This document shows positions 15,269 to 22,755 of a stretch of 32,752 nucleotides of DNA, piece by piece. Below the pieces are notes generated by a model. It had not been told where the DNA came from, did no database searches, and saw nothing but the letters and a program-made list of their open reading frames with translations. Source of the DNA: a virus. A program made the translations under genes and the position numbers. Within the stretch, counting starts at the first letter, position 1. Each line of letters opens with the position of its first letter. The stretch spans positions 1 through 32,752 of IMG/VR virus record IMGVR_UViG_3300042301_001462, one strand, 5' to 3'.

Positions 15269-15950
15269 GTATCGTACAGACATGACCGTTGAGTTAGTTC
15301 AGTCCATGGCTTCGGATGCATCGGTAGTTCAGGCTGCTCGAGTATCAACGGGTGCAAGCAGTGATGAAGATCGCAACACTGGTCTAATCAACTACCTTAT
15401 GCGTGAGCGTCACGGTTCTCCGTTCGAGCACAACGCGTTTACCTTTTACATCGAGGCACCTATCTTTGTGTTCCGTGAGTTCCAGCGACACCGTATCGCG
15501 TCTTACAACGAAGAGTCTGCTCGCTACAAGCAACTAGAGCCTATGTTCTACGCTCCTAATCTTGAACGCAACTTGGTTCAGACTGGAAAGGTCGGGGCCT
15601 ATGTGTTTGAGCCTGGAACCTTGGAGCAGTTGTCAGTTGTCTATCGTGCAACTTACGAAGCAAATCAAGCCGCGTACGACTCGTACGAAGATATGCTGGA
15701 CGCAGGTATTGCTAGAGAAGTTGCTCGCGGAGTATTGCCAGTGAACATCTACTCGTCAATGTACGTTACGATGAACGCTCGTTCGTTGATGAACTTCCTA
15801 TCACTTCGCACTTCGCGTGAGGGTACGCAGTTCCCATCGTATCCTCAGCGTGAGATCGAAATGGTAGCCGAACAGATGGAGTGCTTCTTCGCAGAGAAGA
15901 TGCCTGAAACCTATAAATCATTTAACAAGAACGGACGTGTGGCACCATAA
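15261..15950 (+). CDS. thyX: Flavin-dependent thymidylate synthase ThyX
   Basis: The 229-residue protein has the ThyX signature 'RHRIASYNEESARY' (RHR-x7-S), plus 'MRERHGSPFEHNAF' and, at the C-terminal side, 'MNARSLMNFLSLRTS' for substrate binding. It makes dTMP from dUMP with FAD, NADPH and methylene-tetrahydrofolate. GGGAGA lies before the ATG. ThyX is common in actinobacteria and their phages. It supplies the same pool as NrdI-NrdF and the dNMP kinase downstream. Confidence 0.97.
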   Translation: MIKYRTDMTVELVQSMASDASVVQAARVSTGASSDEDRNTGLINYLMRERHGSPFEHNAFTFYIEAPIFVFREFQRHRIASYNEESARYKQLEPMFYAPNLERNLVQTGKVGAYVFEPGTLEQLSVVYRATYEANQAAYDSYEDMLDAGIAREVARGVLPVNIYSSMYVTMNARSLMNFLSLRTSREGTQFPSYPQREIEMVAEQMECFFAEKMPETYKSFNKNGRVAP

Positions 15951-16177
15951 TGGATTCCTATGGCGTAGTTACTATTGGCAACCACCTACTATCAATCCCT
16001 GGGTTGGTGCTCTATCTTCTAGTTGTTGCTGGAGGTGTTGCATTGGTTGGTCGATTGATTGACGGAGTTCCTATGCGTTTCCGTTTGCTCAATCTGATGA
16101 TGTATGGGCTAAGCGTTGCAGCGATTGTTGGCTGGATGTTTATTGCACTCGGTCTTAGCTTTTACGTGGAGGCATAA
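15950..16177 (+). CDS. Small membrane protein
   Basis: A 75-residue protein with hydrophobic segments at about residues 14-36 and 46-70, separated by 'RLIDGVPMRFRLLN'. It overlaps thyX and the next gene by one base each (TAATG), so it belongs to the operon. No function is recognised. Confidence 0.7.
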   Translation: MDSYGVVTIGNHLLSIPGLVLYLLVVAGGVALVGRLIDGVPMRFRLLNLMMYGLSVAAIVGWMFIALGLSFYVEA

Positions 16178-16506
16178 TGTCAGTACTAGATGTGAATGGC
16201 CTAGACCAATTTACTAACACAATCATGATTCAGGATGGTCTGGTTGTTTTTGCAACATATGCTGACTGGTCAACGCCTTCTAAAGAAATGATGGAGAATC
16301 TTGAATCAATCTCGGATGAGTTCCGTGGAAGTATTCGATTCGCAAAGATGAACGCCGATACCGAGGGTTCAGTGGAAATGTTCCGAGATCTTGGCATCAG
16401 TGCAGTTCCTTCGTTTGTTGTTATCAAGGACCGAGTTCCAGTGAATGTCGTAAGCGGACTTGTTGATGCAGACCGACTTCGTACATACTTGACTGGGCTT
16501 CTATGA
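16177..16506 (+). CDS. Thioredoxin-fold protein lacking both active-site cysteines
   Basis: The 109-residue protein has thioredoxin length and order: 'LVVFATYADWSTPSKEM', 'IRFAKMNADTE', then the cis-proline loop 'ISAVPSFVVIKD'. The usual W-C-x-P-C is W31-S32-T-P-S35, so both redox cysteines are serine. The protein cannot do thiol-disulfide exchange. It may act as a scaffold, as thioredoxin does for T7 DNA polymerase, but no partner is shown. It overlaps the dNMP kinase gene by four bases. Confidence 0.85.
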   Translation: MSVLDVNGLDQFTNTIMIQDGLVVFATYADWSTPSKEMMENLESISDEFRGSIRFAKMNADTEGSVEMFRDLGISAVPSFVVIKDRVPVNVVSGLVDADRLRTYLTGLL

Positions 16507-17039
16507 TTTTAGCCCTGTCAGGAACAGCTCGATCTGGTAAAGATACAGCGGCTGATTACCTAGTAAAGAACCACGGATACGTGAAGATGTCTTTTGCTGA
16601 TCCAATTCGTGAAGCCCTATATAACTTAAACCCAGACATTCGAGATATGACTGGACTTGTCTATGGGTTCCAGCAGGCAGTAAACCTATTCGGCTGGGAA
16701 GATATGAAAGAGTATTTCCCGTCATACCGAGGACTGATGCAACGCATGGGAACTGAAGTTGCTCGTGACATGTTTGGTCAAGACTTTTGGGTAGACGTCG
16801 CTATGAAACGTATCGGCAGTCTTGAGAACGTAGTTTTTGCTGACTGTCGCTATCCTAATGAAGCAGACGCTGTTCGTGCTTTGGGCGGAAGAGTCTGGCG
16901 AATCGAACGTGATGGCGTAGGTCCTGTAAATGAACACTCTTCGGAACACGCGATGGTCGGATACAAGTTTGATAACCAACTTGACAATTCTTCTGGCATC
17001 AATGTATTGTATGAACTAGTAGATAAAAACCTTATCTAA
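16503..17039 (+). CDS. Deoxynucleoside monophosphate kinase (T4 gp1-like)
   Basis: The 178-residue protein begins MILALSGTARSGKDTAADYL, with a P-loop at G7-T15, then 'SFADPIREAL', 'LMQRMGTEVAR' and 'NVVFADCRYPNEADAVRALGG'. This matches phage dNMP kinases that phosphorylate dNMPs for replication. Placement next to thyX supports nucleotide supply. Confidence 0.88.
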   Translation: MILALSGTARSGKDTAADYLVKNHGYVKMSFADPIREALYNLNPDIRDMTGLVYGFQQAVNLFGWEDMKEYFPSYRGLMQRMGTEVARDMFGQDFWVDVAMKRIGSLENVVFADCRYPNEADAVRALGGRVWRIERDGVGPVNEHSSEHAMVGYKFDNQLDNSSGINVLYELVDKNLI

Positions 17040-17054
17040 CCTAACAGGAGAAAA

Positions 17055-17216
17055 ATGAGCATTTATGCCTATGACTATGGGATACAAGATGGTCGTCAAG
17101 AGCGTGAAGAAGAGATTGTAAACGCCCTTAAGAGTCTAAAAACCGGAAATGAACTGGATAATCTCTATCTAGACGCCATTATTAAGGTTGTTATCGACAG
17201 CGGAAAGGCAAAGTAG
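17055..17216 (+). CDS. Small protein related to the zinc-knuckle group but without cysteines
   Basis: A 53-residue frame with CAGGAG seven bases upstream: MSIYAYDYGIQDGRQEREEE, then 'IVNALKSLKTGNELD'. The G-x3-G-R-x-E-R-E helix and terminal hydrophobic strand recall the genes at 12201-12826 without the zinc ligands. Confidence 0.65.
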   Translation: MSIYAYDYGIQDGRQEREEEIVNALKSLKTGNELDNLYLDAIIKVVIDSGKAK

Positions 17217-17321
17217 ATGGATATATCCTCAGCTTTAATCCTTTTATTGGTCGGTGGACCTATCCTTGTCGGGATTCTCAACGCAATGTTGGACAAAAAC
17301 GACGAAAACTCTGGAGAGTAG
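17217..17321 (+). CDS. 34-residue single-span membrane peptide
   Basis: The ATG directly follows the preceding stop (TAGATG). The product MDISSALILLLVGGPILVGI... has one hydrophobic span (residues 5-24) and a charged tail (DKNDENSGE). It resembles the many tiny phage membrane peptides of unknown role. Confidence 0.6.
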   Translation: MDISSALILLLVGGPILVGILNAMLDKNDENSGE

Positions 17322-17332
17322 CAGTAAAATTA
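17321..17332 (+). promoter_or_regulatory. Putative promoter GCAGTAAAATTA
   Basis: A variant of the GGTAAAATT motif, 30 bases before the next ATG and just after the membrane-peptide stop. Confidence 0.4.
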
Positions 17333-17361
17333 CAAATAATCAAGAGGAGTTTTCGGCAGAA

Positions 17362-17571
17362 ATGCTGAAAGCTATCGAGCAAGAGACCTTAAAAGCCAAA
17401 AAAGAACTGTTAGATCGTCTAGTTTTCCTAGAAGTTCTGAACTATAGCACCTTTGATGAGGTTTATTTTCTTTTCAAAGGCGGAGATATTTACTTTATTT
17501 CTCCAAAAATTGAATTGGAAGACGAAAAAAGCGTTATGATAGAAGAAAGCAAGGAGATTTTTGATGAATGA
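17362..17571 (+). CDS. Hypothetical protein
   Basis: A 69-residue protein (MLKAIEQETLKAKKELLDRL...) with 'VYFLFKGGDIYFISPKIEL' beta-strands and an acidic end. The start is uncertain: AAGAGGAG is 14 bases upstream of this ATG, so an upstream non-ATG start is possible. Confidence 0.55.
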   Translation: MLKAIEQETLKAKKELLDRLVFLEVLNYSTFDEVYFLFKGGDIYFISPKIELEDEKSVMIEESKEIFDE

Positions 17572-17857
17572 ACGCCACCTACTAAAGATTCAAAAGCAAC
17601 GCCACATGTCCAATATTCGTATTATGCTCCTAAACAACCCCATGTTTAAGAACCTAAGCGAGCGAGACCAGAAAAAGATCTCCAAACTCATCTACAAAGC
17701 TGAGATGATTGAGATGCATGCCCGTGATAAGAGCATCATGCGTATCAATAACTCCTTTGAGGACATTATTACTGCCATGATGAATCAGATTGAAGAAGAT
17801 GGATTTGCTGAAGATCAAGACCCTCGCGACGATGATGACCGCGACACGGATCGCTAG
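17564..17857 (+). CDS. Hypothetical protein
   Basis: AAGGAG precedes ATG 17564, which overlaps the previous gene by eight bases. The 97-residue product (MNERHLLKIQKQRHMSNIRI...) is basic and helical, with an acidic tail (DPRDDDDRDTDR). It is the last plus-strand gene before the convergent lysis module. Confidence 0.65.
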   Translation: MNERHLLKIQKQRHMSNIRIMLLNNPMFKNLSERDQKKISKLIYKAEMIEMHARDKSIMRINNSFEDIITAMMNQIEEDGFAEDQDPRDDDDRDTDR

Positions 17858-18017
17858 TCTCTACACACCTTCAGGCTATTTGTTATAGAATGAACTTGTC
17901 ACTCAAGATAGTTATGCTTTCGACTTGAATGACTCTCCTTTCTGTTGGGTAATAGGAGAAGCCCCCTCGGTTTCGTGATTGTCTGAGGGGGTTTCTTCGT
18001 TCCCTGGGTAAAAGGAA
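17858..18017 (+). terminator. Intergenic stretch with a plus-strand terminator
   Basis: CCCCCTC (17962-17968) pairs with GAGGGGG (17985-17991), followed by TTTCTTCG. Just upstream, TCTCCT and AGGAGA (about 17935-17959) can also pair. A TATAGA box near 17883 could start a short RNA, but there is no good -35. Otherwise the stretch is empty. Confidence 0.7.
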
Positions 18018-18044
18018 ACCCCCTGGTTGTTAGAACCGGGGGGT
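18018..18044. terminator. Bidirectional terminator between convergent operons
   Basis: ACCCCCTGGTT pairs with AACCGGGGGGT around GTTAG. T-rich sequence follows on both strands (TCTCTTTCT on plus, TTTCCTTTT on minus). It ends the plus operon and the minus lysis operon. Confidence 0.75.
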
Positions 18045-18109
18045 CTCTTTCTAGGGGTTTTGATTACACGCTATGAATATTACAATGAGTGAGCGTCTTT
18101 ATACCTTAT

Positions 18110-19000
18110 CTAGTCTTCTAGGGCGTTCCAGGTAGCTGGACCAACTACGCCCTCGGCCTTGAGGCCATGCTTGAGTTGGAAGGCAATAACAGCCTTCTTT
18201 GTGTTTGGACCGAAGTCTCCGTCGGCAACAAGTCCACCTAGCTGCTTCTGAAGAATCTTTACAGCACTACCCTTTGAACCCTCTTTGAGGATAGGCATTG
18301 CGTCGAAGTCTTCCTTAGCAGCAACAGGGGCAGGGGTTGGGGCAACTATAGCTGGAGTAGGTGTAGCTACAGGTGCTTCGTCTTCATCCTTGTGATCGAC
18401 AACGATTGGGTCATCTGGTTCTTCCTGGGTAGGAATCTCTGGAACTGAGTGGGAAGGTGCAAGAGTTGCTGGAGCAGTTGCAGGGGTTTCCTTTGCTGCT
18501 TCAACGTGGGCTCTCTCGAACTCAATAACAGCCTTGCAGAACTCCATTGGGTTGTAGTAGCCCTTACCATTGTGGAAGCCTGCCATTGGCTGACCCTTGA
18601 TGTGACCTGCCCAGATCTCCCAGTGGAGGTGTTTACCTGTAGCGAAACCAGTCATACCCATCTTGCCAATGATTGTGCCAGCTTCAATACGCTGACCCTT
18701 CTTGACTTTGATTGAGCCCTTGACCATGTGGAAGTAAGTCCATGTGACTTTCTTGCCCATAACGGTTGACTGGACGATTACTGAGTGACCGCCAGAGGTT
18801 GGTGAGTCATTAGGCTTAACGGCAATAACTTTACCGTCTGCCCATGCTTCTAGATAGGTCGGTTCTCCGCCCTTCCAAATGTCAACACCATTGTGGTGCT
18901 TCTTGGTCTTCTTGATTGGGTGTACACGCCAACCGAATGGGCTGGTGACCTTCCAAGACTTGCCGGGCTTTCCATCGACCGGCCACTGTGACTTTGCCAT
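18110..19000 (-). CDS. Endolysin: M23 (LytM) endopeptidase with C-terminal peptidoglycan-binding domain
   Basis: The 296-residue protein has the zinc site H36-x3-D40 ('HHNGVD') and H124-L-H126 ('KHLHWEI'), with H91 in 'YFHM', the full M23 set. A Pro/Thr/Ala/Glu-rich linker spans about residues 165-225. Residues 230-296 are a PG_binding_1 repeat (LKEGSKGSAVKILQKQL...GDFGPNTKKAVIAFQ). It cuts peptide bonds in cell-wall peptidoglycan. No signal peptide is seen, so it would depend on a holin. AAAAGGAG precedes the ATG within an 18-base leader shared with 9641. Confidence 0.93.
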   Translation of the reverse strand: MAKSQWPVDGKPGKSWKVTSPFGWRVHPIKKTKKHHNGVDIWKGGEPTYLEAWADGKVIAVKPNDSPTSGGHSVIVQSTVMGKKVTWTYFHMVKGSIKVKKGQRIEAGTIIGKMGMTGFATGKHLHWEIWAGHIKGQPMAGFHNGKGYYNPMEFCKAVIEFERAHVEAAKETPATAPATLAPSHSVPEIPTQEEPDDPIVVDHKDEDEAPVATPTPAIVAPTPAPVAAKEDFDAMPILKEGSKGSAVKILQKQLGGLVADGDFGPNTKKAVIAFQLKHGLKAEGVVGPATWNALED

Positions 19001-19032
19001 TTTGGCTCCTTTTGTATAAAGTTTGTGTACTA

Positions 19033-19044
19033 CAATTTTACCGC
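19033..19044 (-). promoter_or_regulatory. Promoter motif GCGGTAAAATTG upstream of the endolysin
   Basis: Identical over 12 bases to 6357-6368 on the other strand. TAAAAT would be the -10 for separate endolysin expression. Confidence 0.5.
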
Positions 19045-19057
19045 GGGGTGGGGGAGC

Positions 19058-19285
19058 CTATTTTTGAGCTAGATGTTCGGCGTAGCGACGTTTTGCGTAG
19101 GCATTCAGGTATGAGTTGCAGTACCGCAATGTGTGGACTGTAAACGTGTTCTGGTACTCAGAGGACCAGTTAGGTACTCCTCGACGCTTAAAGTAGTCCT
19201 TAGTCCACTCGACTGCTTGATTGTAGAGGGCAGTCTTGTCTACTTCTTTTTTGAACTGGCGATAGAGTCTAAACTTCTTGAACAT
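19058..19285 (-). CDS. Hypothetical basic protein of the lysis module
   Basis: A 75-residue protein (MFKKFRLYRQFKKEVDKTAL...) rich in Lys, Arg and Tyr, with 'YFKRRGVPNW' and 'YLNAYAKRRYAEHLA'. Its start overlaps the upstream stop (TAATG). Function is unknown; position between a membrane protein and the endolysin suggests a lysis or tail role. Confidence 0.7.
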   Translation of the reverse strand: MFKKFRLYRQFKKEVDKTALYNQAVEWTKDYFKRRGVPNWSSEYQNTFTVHTLRYCNSYLNAYAKRRYAEHLAQK

Positions 19286-19470
19286 TAGTCTTCGTCCTTG
19301 TCGCGACGTAGTGGGTAGGTTAGGACCCAGATGGTGAGGGTAATCAGGATTAGGTTTCCAGTTAGCTCTTTAGCGGAGCCCTCTAGAACCAACCATGCGA
19401 CTGCCATACCTAGCAGGGTCCACGCCTGTTCGATGATGTCTTTTAATAGTCCTACTAAGAACTTTTTCAT
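19285..19470 (-). CDS. Small membrane protein, holin candidate
   Basis: A 61-residue protein with a basic start, hydrophobic segments at about residues 15-30 and 37-52, and a charged end 'RRDKDED'. Size, two spans and position upstream of the endolysin fit a class II holin. AGGAAAA precedes the ATG four bases after the upstream stop. Confidence 0.65.
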   Translation of the reverse strand: MKKFLVGLLKDIIEQAWTLLGMAVAWLVLEGSAKELTGNLILITLTIWVLTYPLRRDKDED

Positions 19471-19473
19471 TTA

Positions 19474-22047
19474 TTATTTTCCTGTTCTTCTTGAACCGCC
19501 AGAGCTGGATGCCCCTGCGGAAGCTGTACTGGCAGCGGCGGCTGCACTTTGAATGGCTGCTCCAGCGGCAACAACCGCTGTAACAACAATCTTTTCTGAC
19601 TCTTCACGAACTTTTGGAGACATGTCTGCTCCTGCGTTTCCAAGGAAGTTTAGAGCCTCTACCGCTCCAGCAAGACCTGGGATGGCAGCAAGACTTTCAT
19701 CTAGAACAATGTCGTCCTGTTCGGCTGCGAGGTAGAGGGCATCAAGAGCCTGTTCGTATTCGGCAGAGCCTTCTTCAGCAGTCTCGAATGTTTCGAGGGC
19801 TGCTTCCTTTAGTTGGTCTGCCTGTGCTTCGGTAAGTTCTGTAGGATCAACGGAATCGAGGTCAACTTCCATCAAATTGTCGGAAGATAGATCTGCCGGG
19901 ATCTCCTTTGCTCCTTCAGGTTCTGGCTCTGGGGTTGCTTCGATGACGGCAACTCTCTCCTTTAGAGTCTTTACCTTGGTCTCTTGGACAACGATCTCTT
20001 TCTTAGTTTCTACAACGGTTGATTCAACAGAAGTTAGTTGGTTGTTCGTTGTTTCTAGAGCTGCAGCTTTGGCAGCCTTGTCTGCTTGAGTTGTTGATGC
20101 GAACTCTTCCGAAGTTGCTACCAACTCGGTGGCAGTCGCGAGTTCTTGTTCGGTTGTTGTCTTGATCGCGGCAACTTCTTCATAAGATGTTGTCTTGGTA
20201 AGAAGCTGGGACTCCGCGGAAGTTACGCTGCTGCGTGCAGATAGCAAGTCTGCTTCTGCAACTTGGAAGTTGGTTGACGCTGATTCGTAAGAAGTTTGTG
20301 CTGCAGTTTGTGCTGCAGAGGCATTGTTGTATTCATCAAGGGCGGCATCATATTCTTCTTGGGCAGAAGCTATTGCAGGCAGCAATGATGCGTCATTGAT
20401 GAGGGGAGCAGTTGGTTGACCTAGGTAGGAGATGGTTCCAACGATTCGTTTCTGCCAACCGCCACAAGGGTCGCCGTAGACTGAGTTGAGTGCTCGTAGG
20501 GTAACGGTTGAAAGTCCATTTACGCTAGGTGAGATGTTTGAACCGCAGTTTGGTCGTGCGATTGCTTCGTAGCGTAGGTTGCTAGATACAAAGGTTGCAC
20601 CCTCTGGAGCAGTGAATGTCGCCTGACCACCTTCGCCAATGTTTACGTTGAGGGTTCCCTCGGTCTTTACCAGTTCGGTGGTATAGTAAGTCTCGTAGGT
20701 GTAGTAAGTTTCTTCCTCGTAAGTGATGACTTCTTCGTAGGTTGTTTCAGTTACATACTCTCCGTGAGTAACCTTTAGTGCTGGATTTTTCATACGAGGT
20801 CCATACATGCCATACCAAAAACCGTGATCTATTCCAGAGAATGAAACAGTTATGTAAGAAACAGGTCCCGTGGCTGTGAGGGTTACACTTCTATTTGTCC
20901 AGTCATGTGATGTTCTTGTGTTGGTGTATGTGGCAGTTCCAACTGGGTTTCGGTTGATGTCTTCTGCTGTGACAGTCATCGAGTAGCTGTCGGCGGTCCA
21001 GTCGCTGAACCAGTCGGCAGATAAAGTAAGTGTTGCGTTCTCGAAGGGACCAGAGAAGAGTCCTTGGCTGACTGTTTGGTCCATATAAGAGAAGGTAATC
21101 TCTCCATCATACATACCGGGCTGTGAGCCTTGCCACCCTGGGTAAACTCCGCTCCAACCCTCTGTGGTGGTTAGTGTTGGGTTAGGTAATAGGTTTGGGA
21201 TTACCTGCTCTTGGAAAGAAGTAGTTGTGGTTGGAACAAGGGTCTTGACTTCTACTTGTCTGGTGTTTGTGATTGTGCGTATGTGTTCTTTTTGATAAGT
21301 AGGTGCAGTCCACGTTGGGTCTGGGATGAGGTTGTTGTCGTAGTTGTACTGTGCCTGCTGAAGGACCGCGTACTTTTGATTCTTCGTTAGAAGTGCTGCA
21401 GCTAGTGATACTTCGCTTGAGTTGAGCGTGCCTAATGCTAGGTCTTTGGCTGCAATGGCTTCATCGAAAGTTTGCTGTGCGGCATACCTGATTTGTGTCT
21501 GCAGGATTAGTTCATTGTTGGCAGCATTCTTATCTGCTAAAGCGTTCTCGTAGATGCCATTGATTCTTAGTGCTTCTTGGGTGGCTGCTTCCTTTTGAGA
21601 CTTAGCGGCTTCGAGGTTAGCAGATGCAGTTTCTAGATTGGAAGTGGCAGCGTCGTAAGCTTTCTGGGCGTCAGAAACTTTTGTATTAAGTGTGTTGAGT
21701 TCTGCGAGAAGATCTGCTAGTCTTGTCTTGATGTTGTTGTAGGCAGATTCGGCTTTGGCTAATTCTGCTTGGGCATCAATTAAATCCTGAGGAGAAGAAT
21801 ATGGAAATCTCGTTTGTACTAAGCTGGGCATCGTTTTGGATTGGTGCTGTGGCAACAGTCCTAGTGGGCTTCTTTGCCCTGCTATTTGTTGCTGGCTCCC
21901 GTTACGCAAAGCAGCAGAAGAAGTCTGTAGGCCGTCGCTAGACGCCCCTAAAGCCTCTTGGGCTATCCAAACTGGGTAGCATGAGATGAGGGCCACTGTA
22001 ATAAACAGTGGTCCTTTTAGCTTGCTGTGCTTGCTTTTCTTCGACAA
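19474..22047 (-). CDS. Large coiled-coil structural/surface protein (857 residues)
   Basis: A TTG start is chosen because AAAAGGG lies six bases upstream and a CTGCTAAAAT promoter box sits at 22081-22095. Residues 1-35 could be a signal peptide or membrane anchor (MSKKSKHSKLK, then an apolar stretch). Two long Ala/Glu/Gln coiled coils (about 85-230 and 555-700) flank a beta-rich centre (about 280-540) with a Tyr/Glu/Thr repeat 'YEEVITYEEETYYTYETYYT'. The end is Ala-rich, then 'SSSGGSRRTGK'. It is probably a virion or tail protein, from its size and neighbours. Residues 36-82 lie opposite a plus-strand gene and look atypical, so the N-terminus is uncertain. Confidence 0.75.
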   Translation of the reverse strand: MSKKSKHSKLKGPLFITVALISCYPVWIAQEALGASSDGLQTSSAALRNGSQQQIAGQRSPLGLLPQHQSKTMPSLVQTRFPYSSPQDLIDAQAELAKAESAYNNIKTRLADLLAELNTLNTKVSDAQKAYDAATSNLETASANLEAAKSQKEAATQEALRINGIYENALADKNAANNELILQTQIRYAAQQTFDEAIAAKDLALGTLNSSEVSLAAALLTKNQKYAVLQQAQYNYDNNLIPDPTWTAPTYQKEHIRTITNTRQVEVKTLVPTTTTSFQEQVIPNLLPNPTLTTTEGWSGVYPGWQGSQPGMYDGEITFSYMDQTVSQGLFSGPFENATLTLSADWFSDWTADSYSMTVTAEDINRNPVGTATYTNTRTSHDWTNRSVTLTATGPVSYITVSFSGIDHGFWYGMYGPRMKNPALKVTHGEYVTETTYEEVITYEEETYYTYETYYTTELVKTEGTLNVNIGEGGQATFTAPEGATFVSSNLRYEAIARPNCGSNISPSVNGLSTVTLRALNSVYGDPCGGWQKRIVGTISYLGQPTAPLINDASLLPAIASAQEEYDAALDEYNNASAAQTAAQTSYESASTNFQVAEADLLSARSSVTSAESQLLTKTTSYEEVAAIKTTTEQELATATELVATSEEFASTTQADKAAKAAALETTNNQLTSVESTVVETKKEIVVQETKVKTLKERVAVIEATPEPEPEGAKEIPADLSSDNLMEVDLDSVDPTELTEAQADQLKEAALETFETAEEGSAEYEQALDALYLAAEQDDIVLDESLAAIPGLAGAVEALNFLGNAGADMSPKVREESEKIVVTAVVAAGAAIQSAAAAASTASAGASSSGGSRRTGK
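21801..21941 (+). CDS. 46-residue membrane protein nested antiparallel in the coiled-coil gene
   Basis: TGAGGAGAAGAAT-ATG is one of the best SD/start pairs in the window. The product MEISFVLSWASFWIGAVATV... has one long hydrophobic span (residues 4-32) and a basic tail 'SRYAKQQKKSVGRR', a classic small phage membrane protein. A strong plus-strand terminator follows 49 bases after the stop. The antisense residues in the large protein look like low-complexity filler. Both could be real; I cannot exclude that the large gene starts further in. Confidence 0.55.
   Translation: MEISFVLSWASFWIGAVATVLVGFFALLFVAGSRYAKQQKKSVGRR
21990..22018 (+). terminator. Plus-strand terminator after the nested gene
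   Basis: GGGCCACTGT pairs with ACAGTGGTCC over ten positions (one G-U) around AATAA, then TTTT. It lies within the predicted signal-peptide codons of the minus-strand gene. Confidence 0.65.
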
Positions 22048-22080
22048 CGAGACCCTTTTGATTAGAAATGGTCTCTCCCT

Positions 22081-22095
22081 CTACTATTTTAGCAG
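22081..22095 (-). promoter_or_regulatory. Putative promoter CTGCTAAAATAG for the coiled-coil gene
   Basis: An extended -10 (TG-C-TAAAAT) on the minus strand, 34-40 bases before the TTG start. The same TGCTAAAAT occurs at about 24732-24740. Confidence 0.45.
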
Positions 22096-22108
22096 GGTGT
22101 AGAGGAGT

Positions 22109-22342
22109 CTACTCGTCTTCTTCTTCCTCTTCCTCGCCCCAGACATAACGCTTGGTAGTCTGGAGGAGGTCAAGAATCTCGTATGTAAGGGCTTCTACAG
22201 CAATAAGAAGGTCTGCTTTGTCGTCTGGCGTTTCAGGGTCTTCTAATTCGTAGTGAGCCTCTTTTATTGCGAGCGTACAGAGTTCAACCCGGTCGAGAGT
22301 TCGACGGATTGGGGTTCTTTCAGATAGATCTCTGTACTCCAT
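22109..22342 (-). CDS. Hypothetical acidic protein
   Basis: A 77-residue protein (MEYRDLSERTPIRRTLDRVE...) that is helical and ends in an acidic run (EEEEEEDE). TACACT lies six bases before the ATG and there is no SD, the leaderless pattern again. It is the first minus-strand gene after the AT-rich control region. Confidence 0.7.
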   Translation of the reverse strand: MEYRDLSERTPIRRTLDRVELCTLAIKEAHYELEDPETPDDKADLLIAVEALTYEILDLLQTTKRYVWGEEEEEEDE

Positions 22343-22755
22343 GAGACAAGTGTAAGTGGTCTTTTGGGGGCTGATTTGGGCTTTGAACTATAGCATGGTG
22401 GGCTGGACCTTAGCAGGGTTTTGGCGTAGAGGCAAAAAAGGTATTAGCAGAAAAAAGTAGTGGCAGGCACTATTTTCTTGCTAATGAAATGGAGAGGTAT
22501 TAGCAGAGAAATAAAGTATGTGCAGGGAAATTCTTGCTAATACAACTAATTAACTTATATCTATATGAATTAAGTCAACTATATTTACAGTACGCGTATG
22601 GAATTTACTACCCGGGGTAACCGAAACAATAGTTGACTTAATTGAATAAATGATTTTAAGTGTGTATTTAGTTGTAGATAAGTGTGTTAGTATGGAGGCA
22701 CTTGACAAATCAAATGTCAAGTCCGAAAATGGATTATGAGAGAAAGTAGGTTCGA
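22343..22755. promoter_or_regulatory. AT-rich divergent control region with tandem and long inverted repeats
   Basis: This 413-base gap between diverging genes holds no convincing frame. GTATTAGCA (22441-22449) faces TGCTAAT (22479-22485), and GTATTAGCA (22497-22505) faces TGCTAATAC (22535-22543). The two units are 56 bases apart with identical 29-base gaps. A perfect 15-base inverted repeat, AATTAAGTCAACTAT (22568-22582) and ATAGTTGACTTAATT (22629-22643), contains outward-facing TTGACT boxes. CTTGACA/TGTCAAG (22701-22721) is a further operator-like palindrome. It may be a replication origin or a switch region. Confidence 0.65.
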
